Both the position numbers and the translations under genes were made by a program. Below are positions 40,401 through 52,400 of a DNA stretch of 64,000 bases, in pieces; position 1 is the first letter of the stretch; each line of letters opens with the position of its first letter. The notes beneath the pieces are model-generated. The model was not told the origin of the DNA. It saw only the letters and a list, made by a program, of their open reading frames with translations, and made no database searches. The stretch is from Chelydra serpentina (lineage: Eukaryota; Chordata; Testudines; Chelydridae), in the NCBI GenBank assembly GCA_037349315.1, contig JBAIAC010000027.1, forward strand, positions 7,073,501 through 7,137,500, written 5' to 3'.

Positions 40401-43400
40401 AAATGCAGAACTGCAACCCGCCTGTAGAACAGACCTTTCTACCGAAAAGGTCGAGTCTTTTCACTTCCCTGTTCTTAGGAGAAGGCCCCTGATAACCCTG
40501 CTGCTGTAACTGCTGCAACACCCTGTTGTCCTCCAGAGGTGGGGCTATAGAGGGGCCCAGTGCTTCATCCGGCGAGGGGGAGGAAGAAGCTCCCATAAAG
40601 GGTGGCTGCTCCCTTCCCTCAGCGCCCACGGGCTGGAGCTGACCCGGACGGTGCCGTGCCCACAGTTGCCGGGACGGAGGACCCCATGCCGGGCCTGCAG
40701 GTGTTGGTGCTGATGTAGACACCAACGTTAACGTTGGGCTGATGTCAGCGCCATTGTAGTCGTGGACGCCGGCGATGCCAGTGCTGGTGACGCAGCCGAC
40801 GGCATCAATGTATGCGGTGGCAGTGCCCCAATAGCTGGCTGCGGTGCCCGAGAGATCGCCAGGGCTGCAGGTCCTGGAGGGGCGGAAGGCGGAAAGAAAG
40901 TAGCCAAGGCACTGCAGGGGCCACAGTGCCGGGTAAGCTCGTCTCTCCCGCCGTGACCTGGACCTCCTGCTCCTGGTTGTGCCGGGGCGATAGGAGTTGG
41001 ACTCTGACTCCGTGGGCTAAGAGGAGGAAGATCACGGAGGAGCTGCACTGCGGGGCGCTGAGAGCTAGGGGCCTGGGCTCGTTCCCAAACGACTAGCGGC
41101 AGAGGGCTCTGTGGAGAAGGCGAGCACCGGGACAGGAAGGGTCCTTTCTCGGCACCGGTTCCCTGGATGGCGGCGCTGGGGCGCGCCGCACCGAGGAGGA
41201 AGTGCTGGGTCCTGGGTCTGAATGGGGGCGAAGAGCTGCCTCCATGAGCAGAACTTTGAGCCACTGTTCCCTCTCTTTCAAAGTTCTGGGGCGGAACTCG
41301 CGGCAAATTCTGCAACAGTCCTTTTGGTGATCCTCACCTAGGCACCCTAAACATGCAGTGTGGGGGTCACTTTTTGTCATGTGCTTAGCGCAGACCTCAC
41401 ACTTTTTGAACCCTGGGGAATCTAAAGGGGTAAATCTTCAGTAATGTGCACAGGGAGGTAAATGTAAAAAACTCTGTTATTGGAGACATGGCCAGCCTGA
41501 AAGCCATATATTATAAACAAGTATTTCTTTACCTGTGTATGACTCACTCACAGTCTGCGCATCTCTTACCCTGGACAATGAAAATCAATTATGGCAATTC
41601 CAAGTTCTCAGTGCTGTAACATTTGGGTTGCAAACACTTGATGGAAATTTGTCCTTGGTGTAAAACCGGTATTTTCAATGGAATTTAAAAGAACAACAGA
41701 GGAGACATTTTTCTGTGGGTGTTTAGGGCTTGTTTTTAATCAAATGAATTGTTTAGATAAAGTGGAGTTGTCACCTTACTAAGGGCTTGTCTACACTGGG
41801 GTTTCACACGGAGATAAACTGTGTCAGCACAAGTCACAGATAATCAGGACACGGATTGTCTACATTAGGGGCTTGCACAAATGCAGCTATGTTGGTGTAA
41901 AAAAATCCAGTGCAGACAAGGCCTACAAGTCAGACCCAGTGTAGACAAGGCCTATGAGTCTAGAACCCACAGCAATGCACCTTTAAGAACCACTTATAAA
42001 GAACACTGGAAGGAAATGCCACCTCCTAAGCAAAGGATGTTCAGAAGAAGCCTTGCCAGCCAGAGGAGACGGAGGTGCAAAGCCTGAACAAGGTAGTTCT
42101 AAAATGGGCTACAGCCGATTTTATCTCCCAGATTTAAAGGACCCGCTACCAGCAAAGCCCATGCTTGGAAACTGAAGAGTTCTGGTGACTACACGGCAAA
42201 AGTGACGGCAGCTCTCCTTAAAAGGGGCTAAATTTCTCAATTATTTTAGAACCAAGGGGCTTGGGTGTCAGAAACCAGGAGATTTTCCCAGGGAAATCCA
42301 TGGAGTTTCACGTATTTGGGATAATTATGCCCTGGTGTTGGCTTTGCTATGATTTCATATTTAACTAACAAAAATTCCAGCCGTGTCACCCGACTCCATT
42401 ACATATGGTTCCATTTTGTGGAGTAGAACCACAACTGTGTTCTATAACTTGGCTGAAACCTGGTGCACTTCCAAGACTTCCATCTGGTAATGAACTGAAA
42501 CACACTACAAATTAGAACAGCATCAAAAGAGGGGCAGGGGACAACCTTGATGTAAGCAGGCCCTCTAAACTCAGATGTATTCACAGTATCAATTGGTCCA
42601 AGTATCATAAAGGTTAGAAAGCCTACAGTTACCACCCTTCATAGCAATTCTGTATGGCAAATCATATGTGCCTTCAAGATTCCTGCAATCAGCTCTTGTC
42701 CACATCATAGAATCATAGAATATCAGGGTTGGAAGGGACCTTAGGAGGTCATCTAGTCCAACCCCCTGCTCAAAGCAGGACCAATCCCCAATTTTTGCCC
42801 CATATCCCCAAATGGCCCCCTCAAGGATTGAACTCACAACCCTGGGTTTAGCAGGCCAATGCTCAAACCACTGAGCTATCCCTCCCCCCCGAGAACGAGA
42901 CTGGACCCAGGCTGCAGCCACAGAGGATGAAGCAGATGTCCTTCTACACAAATCTGTGTGTGCTATGCTAGGAGAAGGCAGGTGTGCACTGGTTACACAG
43001 GACTACTAAGAGATATAGCTGCTCTCCACTATAACAAAGATCAAATAGAAGCGGGAAAAACCACCTGTATTCCTGAAGGTAAGAAGTTGACACAGTCAAA
43101 GCACATCACGCACCCTTTAGTTCTGTGTCCCCATAAGAACCGTTTGCTTCTCTTGATATCAGGAACCAAACTGACTGTCATTCCCAGCACATGAAAATAC
43201 ATCAATGGTTTGATAATCACCTTTCATTCCACCAGAAAAGCCTCTCCAGTTGGCAAAGACCATCAGAGGGAGTCCCTCCCGGTTAAAGTCTTTGATAGCC
43301 TGAGCAGTCTTAAAGGCAGAGTCCGGGAACCACACCTGACCAGCCTGTTGGATTATCTGTTGGGGGGGGAAATGGTACGACTTGAATATTTTGTTGAAGT

Positions 43401-46400
43401 GAGAGTTACTGTAAGAAGAAAACAAATAGATACAGCAAGAGCTCCAATCTGAAACCAATGCTGACAAGCACATCATCCTATTATAAATATTACAGGGCCG
43501 TGGGTGCACTGGGAGAACGACGTGCAAAGGACCGAAAGGGCACTAACTCTAAGAGTTTACAAAATAAGACGCTGATCCTGCAACTGACTTCATGTGAGCA
43601 GATCTCCGCACCCACAGAGATCTCCACTGACTTCAGTGCAATAAGTGGAACAAGGAGACAAAAAGAGCACTAAGGAGAGAGGAAGCAGGAGTGGAGACAT
43701 AGGCAGGGCAAGAGCTGGGAAGGCAGAGACAAGGGATATGAACATAAAAAAGAGCGAGAATTTCAGAAACGGGGGCGAGGTAGCCCAAGCAGCAGGAGAG
43801 GATGATGATTTTGGTTTCCCAGGTTTCCTGATTCTAAGAATTGTGCTTCAGCCATAAGATCCTTCCCCTCTTTCAAAAGAGAGCAGAGCTAGCCTCCATA
43901 GAGATAAGCCATCTCCTGCCCTTATAGTCGGTATATCCAAGGCTTTCTCTCTGTATGAACAGAGCCAGCCAGCAAGACAGCCCATTCACCAGCTCTGAGA
44001 ACAGCATATTAGCATACGGCCAAAGGCTGATCAGTTTCTTGTCTTGCGGGCCAATCTCTCAATAAACACAAAGAAACTTTTCAAAGAAGCATCTCCAGAG
44101 AATGACTTTAACCAAACCGCAACATATGTTCAACAGCAAAACCTACCTTGGCCTCAGAGTCCAGGTTTGCAGGATCAGCAGGGATACTTAGCTCCACTGT
44201 TCGGGTTTCTACAGCAACTACTCCTACAGGGATTCCTCCCAGTCTGAAACCAGATGAGACCAATCAAAACCCACGTATTTTATCATGGTACAACTAGTCA
44301 TTTCTTTTCTAATCTGGCATCAAAACACTTCAAAATAAAAACAAGAGACAAACAATGCAAATCAATGGAGGGAGAGGCACGCTGGTCTTTCTGAAGAGTT
44401 CAGGCATGTGGCTGGATCATTTCAGAGCTGGATTTACAGCTCTCAGAATAAGACCTATTTATAAAACTAACACCCCCCAACAAACCAGAGCAGAACAAAC
44501 TGAAGCCTAGTATTTTGTGCTAGGTATGGGACAGTTATGCAGTTGCACAGGGCTGCATCTCTGCTAGCGTCTTTCCTAGCATGCCACCACACAGATTTTC
44601 ATGAAACTGTCTCCATCAGGAAACATAACCTTGAAGACCCAAGCCTTCTGAGCCCCACCATTTACAGTCACAATGATCCTTCCACCCACTACCAGTTGAT
44701 CAAAAACCCTATATGCCACTTGTTTGACAGAAGACTGCATGACCCAGCCACCCCAATTGCCCTGCACACTTTACAGGGATCCCCCAGAAGTGAGGAATGG
44801 TGATGGGCAGATGGAAGGTTAGTGTTTTATCTATTAACCCTTGCAGCTGCTGGGTCATTACAGGGAGTGTGGGGGATAAATGGAACAGGTATATGAGCAC
44901 AAGGAGGCAGGATAACGCGTCAGGGAAATTCAGCCTCACTCTCCATTCAGTTGAATAAGTTCCTAAAACCAAAGGCAGCCGCTTGTGGCAACAGCTGCTT
45001 GCAATGGCTTCCTGATGCTGCACGAAAGGGAGTCCCAGCAGAGACAACCCCTCTCTCTACTCAGCCATCTCAAGTTGGATGACAAGCACCCCAGGCACCA
45101 AAAGTGACAAGGCCGACGTGCACGAGGGGGTTTGAAAATATTCCTATTCACAATGATTAAGAGTACGGCTGGAAACTCATAATTGCAGAAGCCGGCTCAA
45201 ATCGGTAACTTATAACGTCTATATTAGGGCCCATGTGACCTAATAAAGAACATCTTTATCCAAGTATTACAGTTATTTATTGAACTTGAAAACAGCTCAA
45301 AACAACTTCTGTTTTCCATTATACTTCATATAAATTTCATCAGGCTAGCACATGAAGATGCTACATCTTGTTTTATAGTGTGTCCCTGGACAAGTTGCCC
45401 TGGAATAATAAAAGACAATTTACAGCCAATAGCGCACACATTCCAAACATACATACAAAAGATGAGTTTTGGCAGCACTTACAGTAACAATCCCAGAAGA
45501 ATACATTCATATTTATTTTTTCAAAATGCCACTGCTTTTGAAAGAAGTCAGCTCCATTTGTATTATATATACACGTGTGTAGGAGACTGAGTCCAAAGCA
45601 GCTCAAAATGTGTCAGATGAAAAGAAACTAAAAGTCAAGCCAAGTATATTCCTGAACAAAGACTGTCTGGCCTTGCTAAATAATTGATTTTGTCTGGGAG
45701 GTTGTCTAAACTTACAGCCGTTAGATGATTATAGTACTTTGCACCTGCAAAGCAGGATTATCAAAGAACCTTACAAACATCAGATTAAACCTGAGAGGTA
45801 GGTTTTATACACAGTTTCTTGATGGAAAAACTGAGGCATGAAAAGGTTACAGGATTTCCTCAAGGTCAAACAGCAAATCAGTGGTTGAGCCAGCAGGAAT
45901 CCTGGCTCCTGTTTCTCTGATCTAACCACTAGAAAATATTCTCACTCAGAGCTCGGAAGGGAATTTATAAGTATTGGTTCCAATTCCACTGCTCTAAGCA
46001 CCGGATAATACTCCATCCTTCTGGAACAGCTTTATTCAGAAGGGAAACAGACAAAGAAAACACACAATGCCACTGATTATTTTAATGACAACAAGAAGAA
46101 AAGACTTGAATTCTGAGTCCAAATGGAAGAGACGTTCTGCAAGATTTGCCATCTGATGGCTTTTCCTTCTCGGCAGCATGAAAGTGCAGGGACCTACTCT
46201 ACTGAAAGATCTACAAAGGCTGGAATTATTATCAAGACTGGGATCTAAATCTCAAACGAACACGGTATGTTTTAGAATCTTGAGCAAGTGCCACTTGCCA
46301 CAAAGATAAGGGAAAGTGATTGTCCCAGAGAGGAAGGTGAGCACCAGATGCAAGTCCCCAGGGTCGCTTGTCTCTGCAACGTAGAGCTAGACTAAGATCA

Positions 46401-49400
46401 GTCTTGGCAGGTGCTAGTTTGGAAAAAGCTGCAGGTTATTCTATACTGGGATCACTGCTGAGTTACCCTCTTTTCAGAGTGGGTAATAAAATTTAATAGA
46501 AACTTCAATTTCCCACTTGAAAAAAAAAAAAAAGTAAGTATCCCAGCAATCTGCAGTTTCTTCCAGTCTACTTCAGCTTTAGCTGTACTTTTTTTTTTTT
46601 TTTTGCAAGTCAAATGTGATTGTGAAGCAATATAGCCCACCAACTACTCCAAATAATGTCAGAGACATGACAATGGGACCCCTCTGTATTACCATGTACA
46701 GTTGAAAGGTTTGTCCCTAGGAATCACCTGTTGCTCACCCACGGATACTCTTTCCGCCCAGCATTACAGGAGGTGAAAGTTATCAAGCACCCTGGGACAG
46801 ACAGAAGGAAGCATCAATTCACGTAGCAGAGACGTGTTCTGCTGAGATGATAACTTTGTTATCCACATACATCCACTCCCCTGTTTTGTCAGAATGTGTC
46901 AGCAGAAACACAAAGCATCAGTAAAAGTTAGATTTCTACAAAGGTCTAAAAAGCCTATGGGTACTTACCTAGCTCTACCAACCACAACTGTTTGCGCCCA
47001 GGGCTGCATGATCTCTAGGAATGATCCCTTGTCAAAGAAACCACTTAACCATTGGCCTTTTTGAGCTACAAAAAGGAAAAGGGGAGGGGGGGGGACAAAC
47101 AGCAGTTAAAACTGTAGCAAGACTCCAATTTAACAACTTGGGGGCTGGGCTGGGTTTTTTTGTTTGTCTGTATTTTTTTTTTAACACAAACATGATAATA
47201 TAAGGGAGCATTAGACTGCTGAGCATTTGTCTGCCTTCAGCCATCATGTTCTATTTCATTTGCTAGTCTGCATAAAGAGAGTCATTTATCAGCAAAGGCA
47301 TCATTTATTGTTAAACGATGGGGTTTGGATAGCAGAGGGACTTTGCATGCTTTTAAATAAATAACTGTTTTTTTCAAGACACTGCAAACATTTGTCAAAA
47401 GGCAGCCAAGTCATTAAAGATGTTGTTTTTCAAAATGCCTATTTCTATTTTTAAAACCAAGCTTATAATTTTCCCTCGATTCTGCCAAAAATGCTGTAGA
47501 CAGACACACATTTAAGAATAAATGAGCTAATGATATTTGAACACTAGACATTGCATGTGTATGGGTCATACATTGGAAAAGTAATAGGACTGAATCACTA
47601 TGTATAGCCCACATATATAGCCCATAAAGTGAATATTTGCTCTACTAAAGAAATACTACATAACGCGCATGTTCATCCCACACTCTTCCAGATGCTATAG
47701 AGAACCATAATAGTTGGCATACTAGATCAGACTTTCTATCCAGTTCATTTCCTTGCAAACAGTGATGTCTAATTCCTGATGCTTCAAATAAACAAACCTT
47801 TTTCTAACAAGGCTCCTAGATGATTGTGCTATGCTGAGGAGAAACAAATCCTTCCTGACCCCTGAAAATCAAGCTCGTGCCCTGAAGCATGATTACCTTG
47901 ACTGTGCTACCTATGCACAACTGGTTATAAAATTATCCAGTGCTTTATAAGAGGAATCCATTATCTGACTTCATGCCCTCCTATATCAGTGATTGCAACA
48001 GATTGACCATATCCCTGTGTGGTGCCGCATTCTTGTTGACTGGTATTGTATATGCATTCAAAGCAATTGATAATAGTGTAGCAGAGAGCAGGACCTTTAA
48101 TAATCGCTGGAGTCATGGGATGAAAGTGTATTTTTATGTATTTAATTTACAGACAGTTCTTTGGTTCTCACCAATGTAATAGCTGCACCTCCCTTACTCT
48201 TAGGGGATAAAGCTTCGCTACTACACACCCATGTGGCAAGTGCAATATCATTACCTCCATTCTACAGATGGGAAGACTGAGGCACTGAACGTTAAGTAGC
48301 CCAGCTCTTCTGATTCCAAATCCTGTGCCTTCACCAAAAGGCTACCTTTCCTTCCTGCCTCTTCTACATTACTACAGATATTCATCAAGCCAAACACAGC
48401 CAGGAACAATAAAGAGAGAGGCTGCATCATTTTATGACTACTAATGCTTGTACGCATCTGTGCAAAAGTAAGGGTAATCAAGGATCATGTTTCAGGGTGC
48501 AAGAGGACTGCCTGCAGGGGGCAGCAATGCATCATTATTCGAGAATGGACCCAAGATGCAACGTTTGTACTGAGATCTACTTTCCGAACACAGATTTCTA
48601 AAATGAAGTATGCTCCGACACTGGGTCAGGGCCAACTGCAACATTCAGCTCTGCATTCAGGTTAGGATTCTGAAATGACCCAGTGAAGTTCAGGATTGTT
48701 AAATCCATGATTTCAGTTCGGACCCCATCTCTAATGAGCAGGAAAGGGCACTATGGAGGGATTTGACTTTTCTCTGTTACTGGCCACTGTCTGATCCTAC
48801 ATCAACAAAAGACAGGCCACGCTGAGAGGTCACTGCTCTGTTTTCCGCAGTCCTCCAGACTGTAGAAGCCGCAAGCACCAAATCATGGCACTCAGGATAC
48901 TCTACCTACCCAGGCAATACAAATCTGCTTTTCATTGAGCCCTCACAAAGCTTGCACAAAAACACAGCCTCCCCGCTTTACCCCTGGGCACACAGCTTCT
49001 GAGCAATGCTTTAATTTGAACAAGCACCTCTGCCTCCGCAAACCCAAGTCTAAAACCAATTAAAAGTGGAGATCCAAGCGAGCTAACCTCTGCTGACTTA
49101 AACAGGATGGAGAGTGTTTTATCAAGACCAAACTTGTAATTACTGTGTTCTACATTCCTTGCCTCCATGGCCCCACTGTAAAATGTGACCATCCATTTCA
49201 AAATTATCTCTTTATCATGAGCCCAAAGCTGATCGTTTAGATTCTGGCCTCGTGTCGGGCGTCAGTTTGAAGAATATCACAGCACTATCTCCTCTAATAA
49301 ATGGCTTTAACTTTTCACCTAGGAGATATCTGCTTTAACTTATCACGGAGAATCATCTGCTTTCCTTAACGCTTCCACTAAATTAAAATCTGAAGTCACT

Positions 49401-52400
49401 CGATTTGGAAGCCGGTGTTAGCTGCACTCAGACAGCTGGATGAATTACTGGAGAGATGATGAAAAAATATTATCCAAAACCGGAAAACTTAGTTTATCAC
49501 AAATCTCATTTTATCCCTCAAACCTCATTAATAACAGCGGGGATAATGGTCACCTAGTTTGTAGCTTGTCCGCACATCTCTTGCACGCCTCCAAAAGGGA
49601 GCAGTAGGGGTTCAATCTTTTGCGATGGTTCCAATCCAATTATTGTGTGAGGTCTGCCAAGCTAGTTCGAGATGGATTCCTTTATGATAAAGGCTTTTAT
49701 TTGGGGGGCTTTAAATTCCAAAAAAGGGACAATTCCCTAACTATAAAAAGCAGCTCTGAATTGTAAATGTGCTCTCAAGTACTCAGAACTTACATACTAT
49801 CATGTGTAAATTTTGTTTCTTATGTCTCTTCAAACTGGTTATTTCATAATCTCTGAAAAGTACAGGATGCATTTGGCTTCAGCACTCTGATTCCCCGCTC
49901 CAACCCGTTCTCTCTCCTTTCAAATAGTAACATTCACATGGCTTCCCGGTTAGTTACAGAAGCCGAGGAGAATATTCCCAGTCCAGGAGCAAACCTGGAT
50001 AGTGTCAGGGTCATTTTCAAATCTCAAATGCATAATGTGTATTGCGAAAAAAATATCCAGGGTGTGGTAGCGGGCTTTCCAGGAGGCCCCAAGATGCATT
50101 TGAGATCAAGGCTGGGCCTTTCATCTCACTAGGCACTTTCCTGTTAATCTTAAAGGAAATAAAATCAACCAGGACATCAGGACAATGTCTGCGAGAAAAT
50201 GTCATCTTGAACGTCTAACTTCTGATTTCCATGCAAACCCCAACTGCTCTCAAATGTATTCAGTGCAGAATTTAAAATACAAAATTCTACTTTGGGGATA
50301 AATGTGAAGAATTGTGCACTATCGTTAGGGAACTTCACAAACTCAAGCAGAACCACTACAAAATCAAAGCCACCTTCAGAAGTGCCCTTTGTCTTGATTG
50401 ATATGATTTTGTAGAAGCAGATTGAAGGTAAAATTTTCAAAAACACCTACGTGACTTCGGCACCCAAGTTCCATTTCAGAAGTGACATAGGCATTTAGGA
50501 ACCTAGATCTCATTGTAAGTCAATGAGACTTCAGGCTTGTCTACACTTTAAATGCTACAGCGACACAGCTGCGCTGCAGAAGTGCTTCAGTGTAGATACT
50601 CCTAGGCCAGAGAGAGAATCCATGTCCACAAGAGGTGGCAGCTAAGTCAATGGAAGAATTCTAGTGCGGTCTACACTGTGGATTAGGTCAGTCTAACTAC
50701 ATCACTCAGGGGTGTGGATTTTTCCTGGGCTGATCTAACTTTTTAGTGTAGACCAGGCCTGAAGTCCCATTCTCAGAAATGACTATGGCCTGGTCTACAC
50801 CTAAAACTTAGGTCAACCTAGGGGGCTGTGAAAAATAGGGGGCTGTGAGTGATGTAGTTAGGTCAACCAACCTATCCCCCGCCCACCACCAACACCTCTT
50901 CCCAGTATAAGCAGCGAGGAGGATGGAAGAATTCGCTTTGATCTAGTCCTCTTTGAAACAGGACTAATCAAAGCAAGTTAACGAACTGTTAATGGGTGTC
51001 AGCAGGATCCATGTGGACAGTTGGCAGAGTCACACCCCAGCTCGCTGAGAAGTAAATGTTTATGTAGGCAAGCTGTAAGCCATGTAGGTCCTTTTGACAA
51101 TTTTATGCTTAGTTTGGTTTCAATAGGCCACCTATTAAAATAGTTTTATTTAGTAATGCTGGGGTTTGCCAAAATTCAACCTACTGTTTTTTAAAAACAT
51201 CTTCTCACCTGGATTTCTTCTATCTACATCTGACACACAAAAAGCCTGCATCTACACACCTTTATGCAACTAGTCCTTACTCACACAAATACTCCCACTG
51301 AAGTCTATGGAGTTTCTTGCATGAGTAAGAATTATCCAAGTGAGTAAGGGTTTCCAGTACATAAAAGAGATTCATCACAGACATGATCATCCTTGCAGTG
51401 GCTTCAGTCCACTTAAAACTGAGTCAATTGCTAGTGCAGTATCCCTACTTTTCTAATTATAACCACACCGCTCTGAAGCTAGTAGGCAGCGGCCATTCAA
51501 TACAGCATCATCAATAACAATACTTAGTACTGGTACATGCCAAATTACATGATTGAAGTACATATTTTGGAGCCCTGGCTGTCATTTTAATGCCAGCAAA
51601 GATCTTGAAACCAGCTGAACTATCACACAACCTGTGAGACAAAGATGCACATACTTGGACTAGGACGTCCAGCCAACATCCAGCGGGGATCATAGGGAGT
51701 CTTGGTGGGAACAAACTCAATGACCCTGTCTATAGGATCCTTGATGGTGAGGGTAGGCACTGGGCTGGATACACTCTAAAACAAACAAAACAAACAAATG
51801 GGATAAATTGTCCTATGGTATTCATGGCTCTGCACCAAACAGCAGAAATGCAAATAAACTGGCTGATGTCATCCCGGTTCCTCTTGCACGTTACCGCCCC
51901 CTTTCTAGACAATCCCAATCACTGCAGCATCCCAGTGTCTCTGCAAAGGTCTGAAGAAGATGGTACATCCACTTTGACACTTGTGTGAGACTTCACTTGG
52001 CTTATTTTGCTCTTGAGCTTCAGGTGTTGCCAGCATCTGCTGGACTCAGTTTAATTTTAAGAAAGTGACCAAAGCCACCTGACTCCTCCCATCCACTGTT
52101 TCCAGGAGACCGGTGACCTGTGCGTTCGCCCGCTGCAGAGCAACTCACATCTAGAGTCACTTTGCTGGGGAGGGGAGACTTTTAGCATCATTTCTATAAA
52201 AGACAATCAACTGTACATGCAAAAACCCTGCTGCACAGATTACTATGGACAGTTTGCCAGCGGGGTGAGGTGCACAGGGAATTGGCAGTTCTCCAATCGC
52301 CTCTGCAGTGCCCCAAAGAACGGAGTTCAGTGAATGCCGTTAGCCAGGACAGGCAACGGCACCTTGCACTGCTGCACCCACAAGACTTACCTTGGGCATG

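Larger units (their letters stand above)
37440..41425 (-). mobile_element. DIRS-like tyrosine-recombinase retrotransposon, 5'-truncated and inactivated
   Basis: Read on the minus strand, coding remnants appear in the DIRS order: gag-like (41410-39970), reverse transcriptase (39864-39000), RNase H (38976-38554) and tyrosine recombinase (about 38520-37518). A terminal sequence containing CTCGAAGAACAACAGTTATG ends near 37440. DIRS elements encode a tyrosine recombinase instead of a DDE integrase and make no target-site duplication. Frameshifts and stops interrupt all regions. The upstream terminal repeat was not found. It lies in an ACACA intron in the host gene's orientation. Confidence 0.88.
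30348..43220 (-). other. ACACA intron (12.9 kb) carrying a DIRS-like insertion
   Basis: This intron separates the two exons that carry the CT oxyanion motifs. It contains CR1 remnants (31200-31640 and 33240-33890), MIR-like copies (31790-31980, 34065-34290, 36270-36460), an AT-rich inverted repeat (32264-32436), inverted-repeat DNA elements (36890-37155 and 41781-41955), the DIRS-like element (about 37440-41425) and a tRNA-derived SINE (42704-42890). The remainder is unannotated spacer. Confidence 0.85.
47066..51654 (-). other. ACACA intron (4.6 kb)
   Basis: This intron contains a possible CR1 remnant (47690-47930), an MIR-like piece (48240-48350), a dispersed repeat at about 50430-50530 interrupted by an inverted-repeat element (50533-50762), a partial element of similar type (50787-50880) and a short palindromic repeat near 51265-51350. 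Confidence 0.8.

Noticed and set aside
37518..41410. A cluster of minus-strand ORFs that could be taken for a host gene family
   Set aside because: Order and motifs (YLDDWL box, ARR recombinase core, RLDLFGRKV gag block) identify a DIRS-like retroelement, and frameshifts exclude one intact product.
42840..42890. Possible functional tRNA gene (A and B box present)
   Set aside because: The tRNA-like head is fused to a SINE body and CR1-type tail and does not form a complete tRNA cloverleaf.
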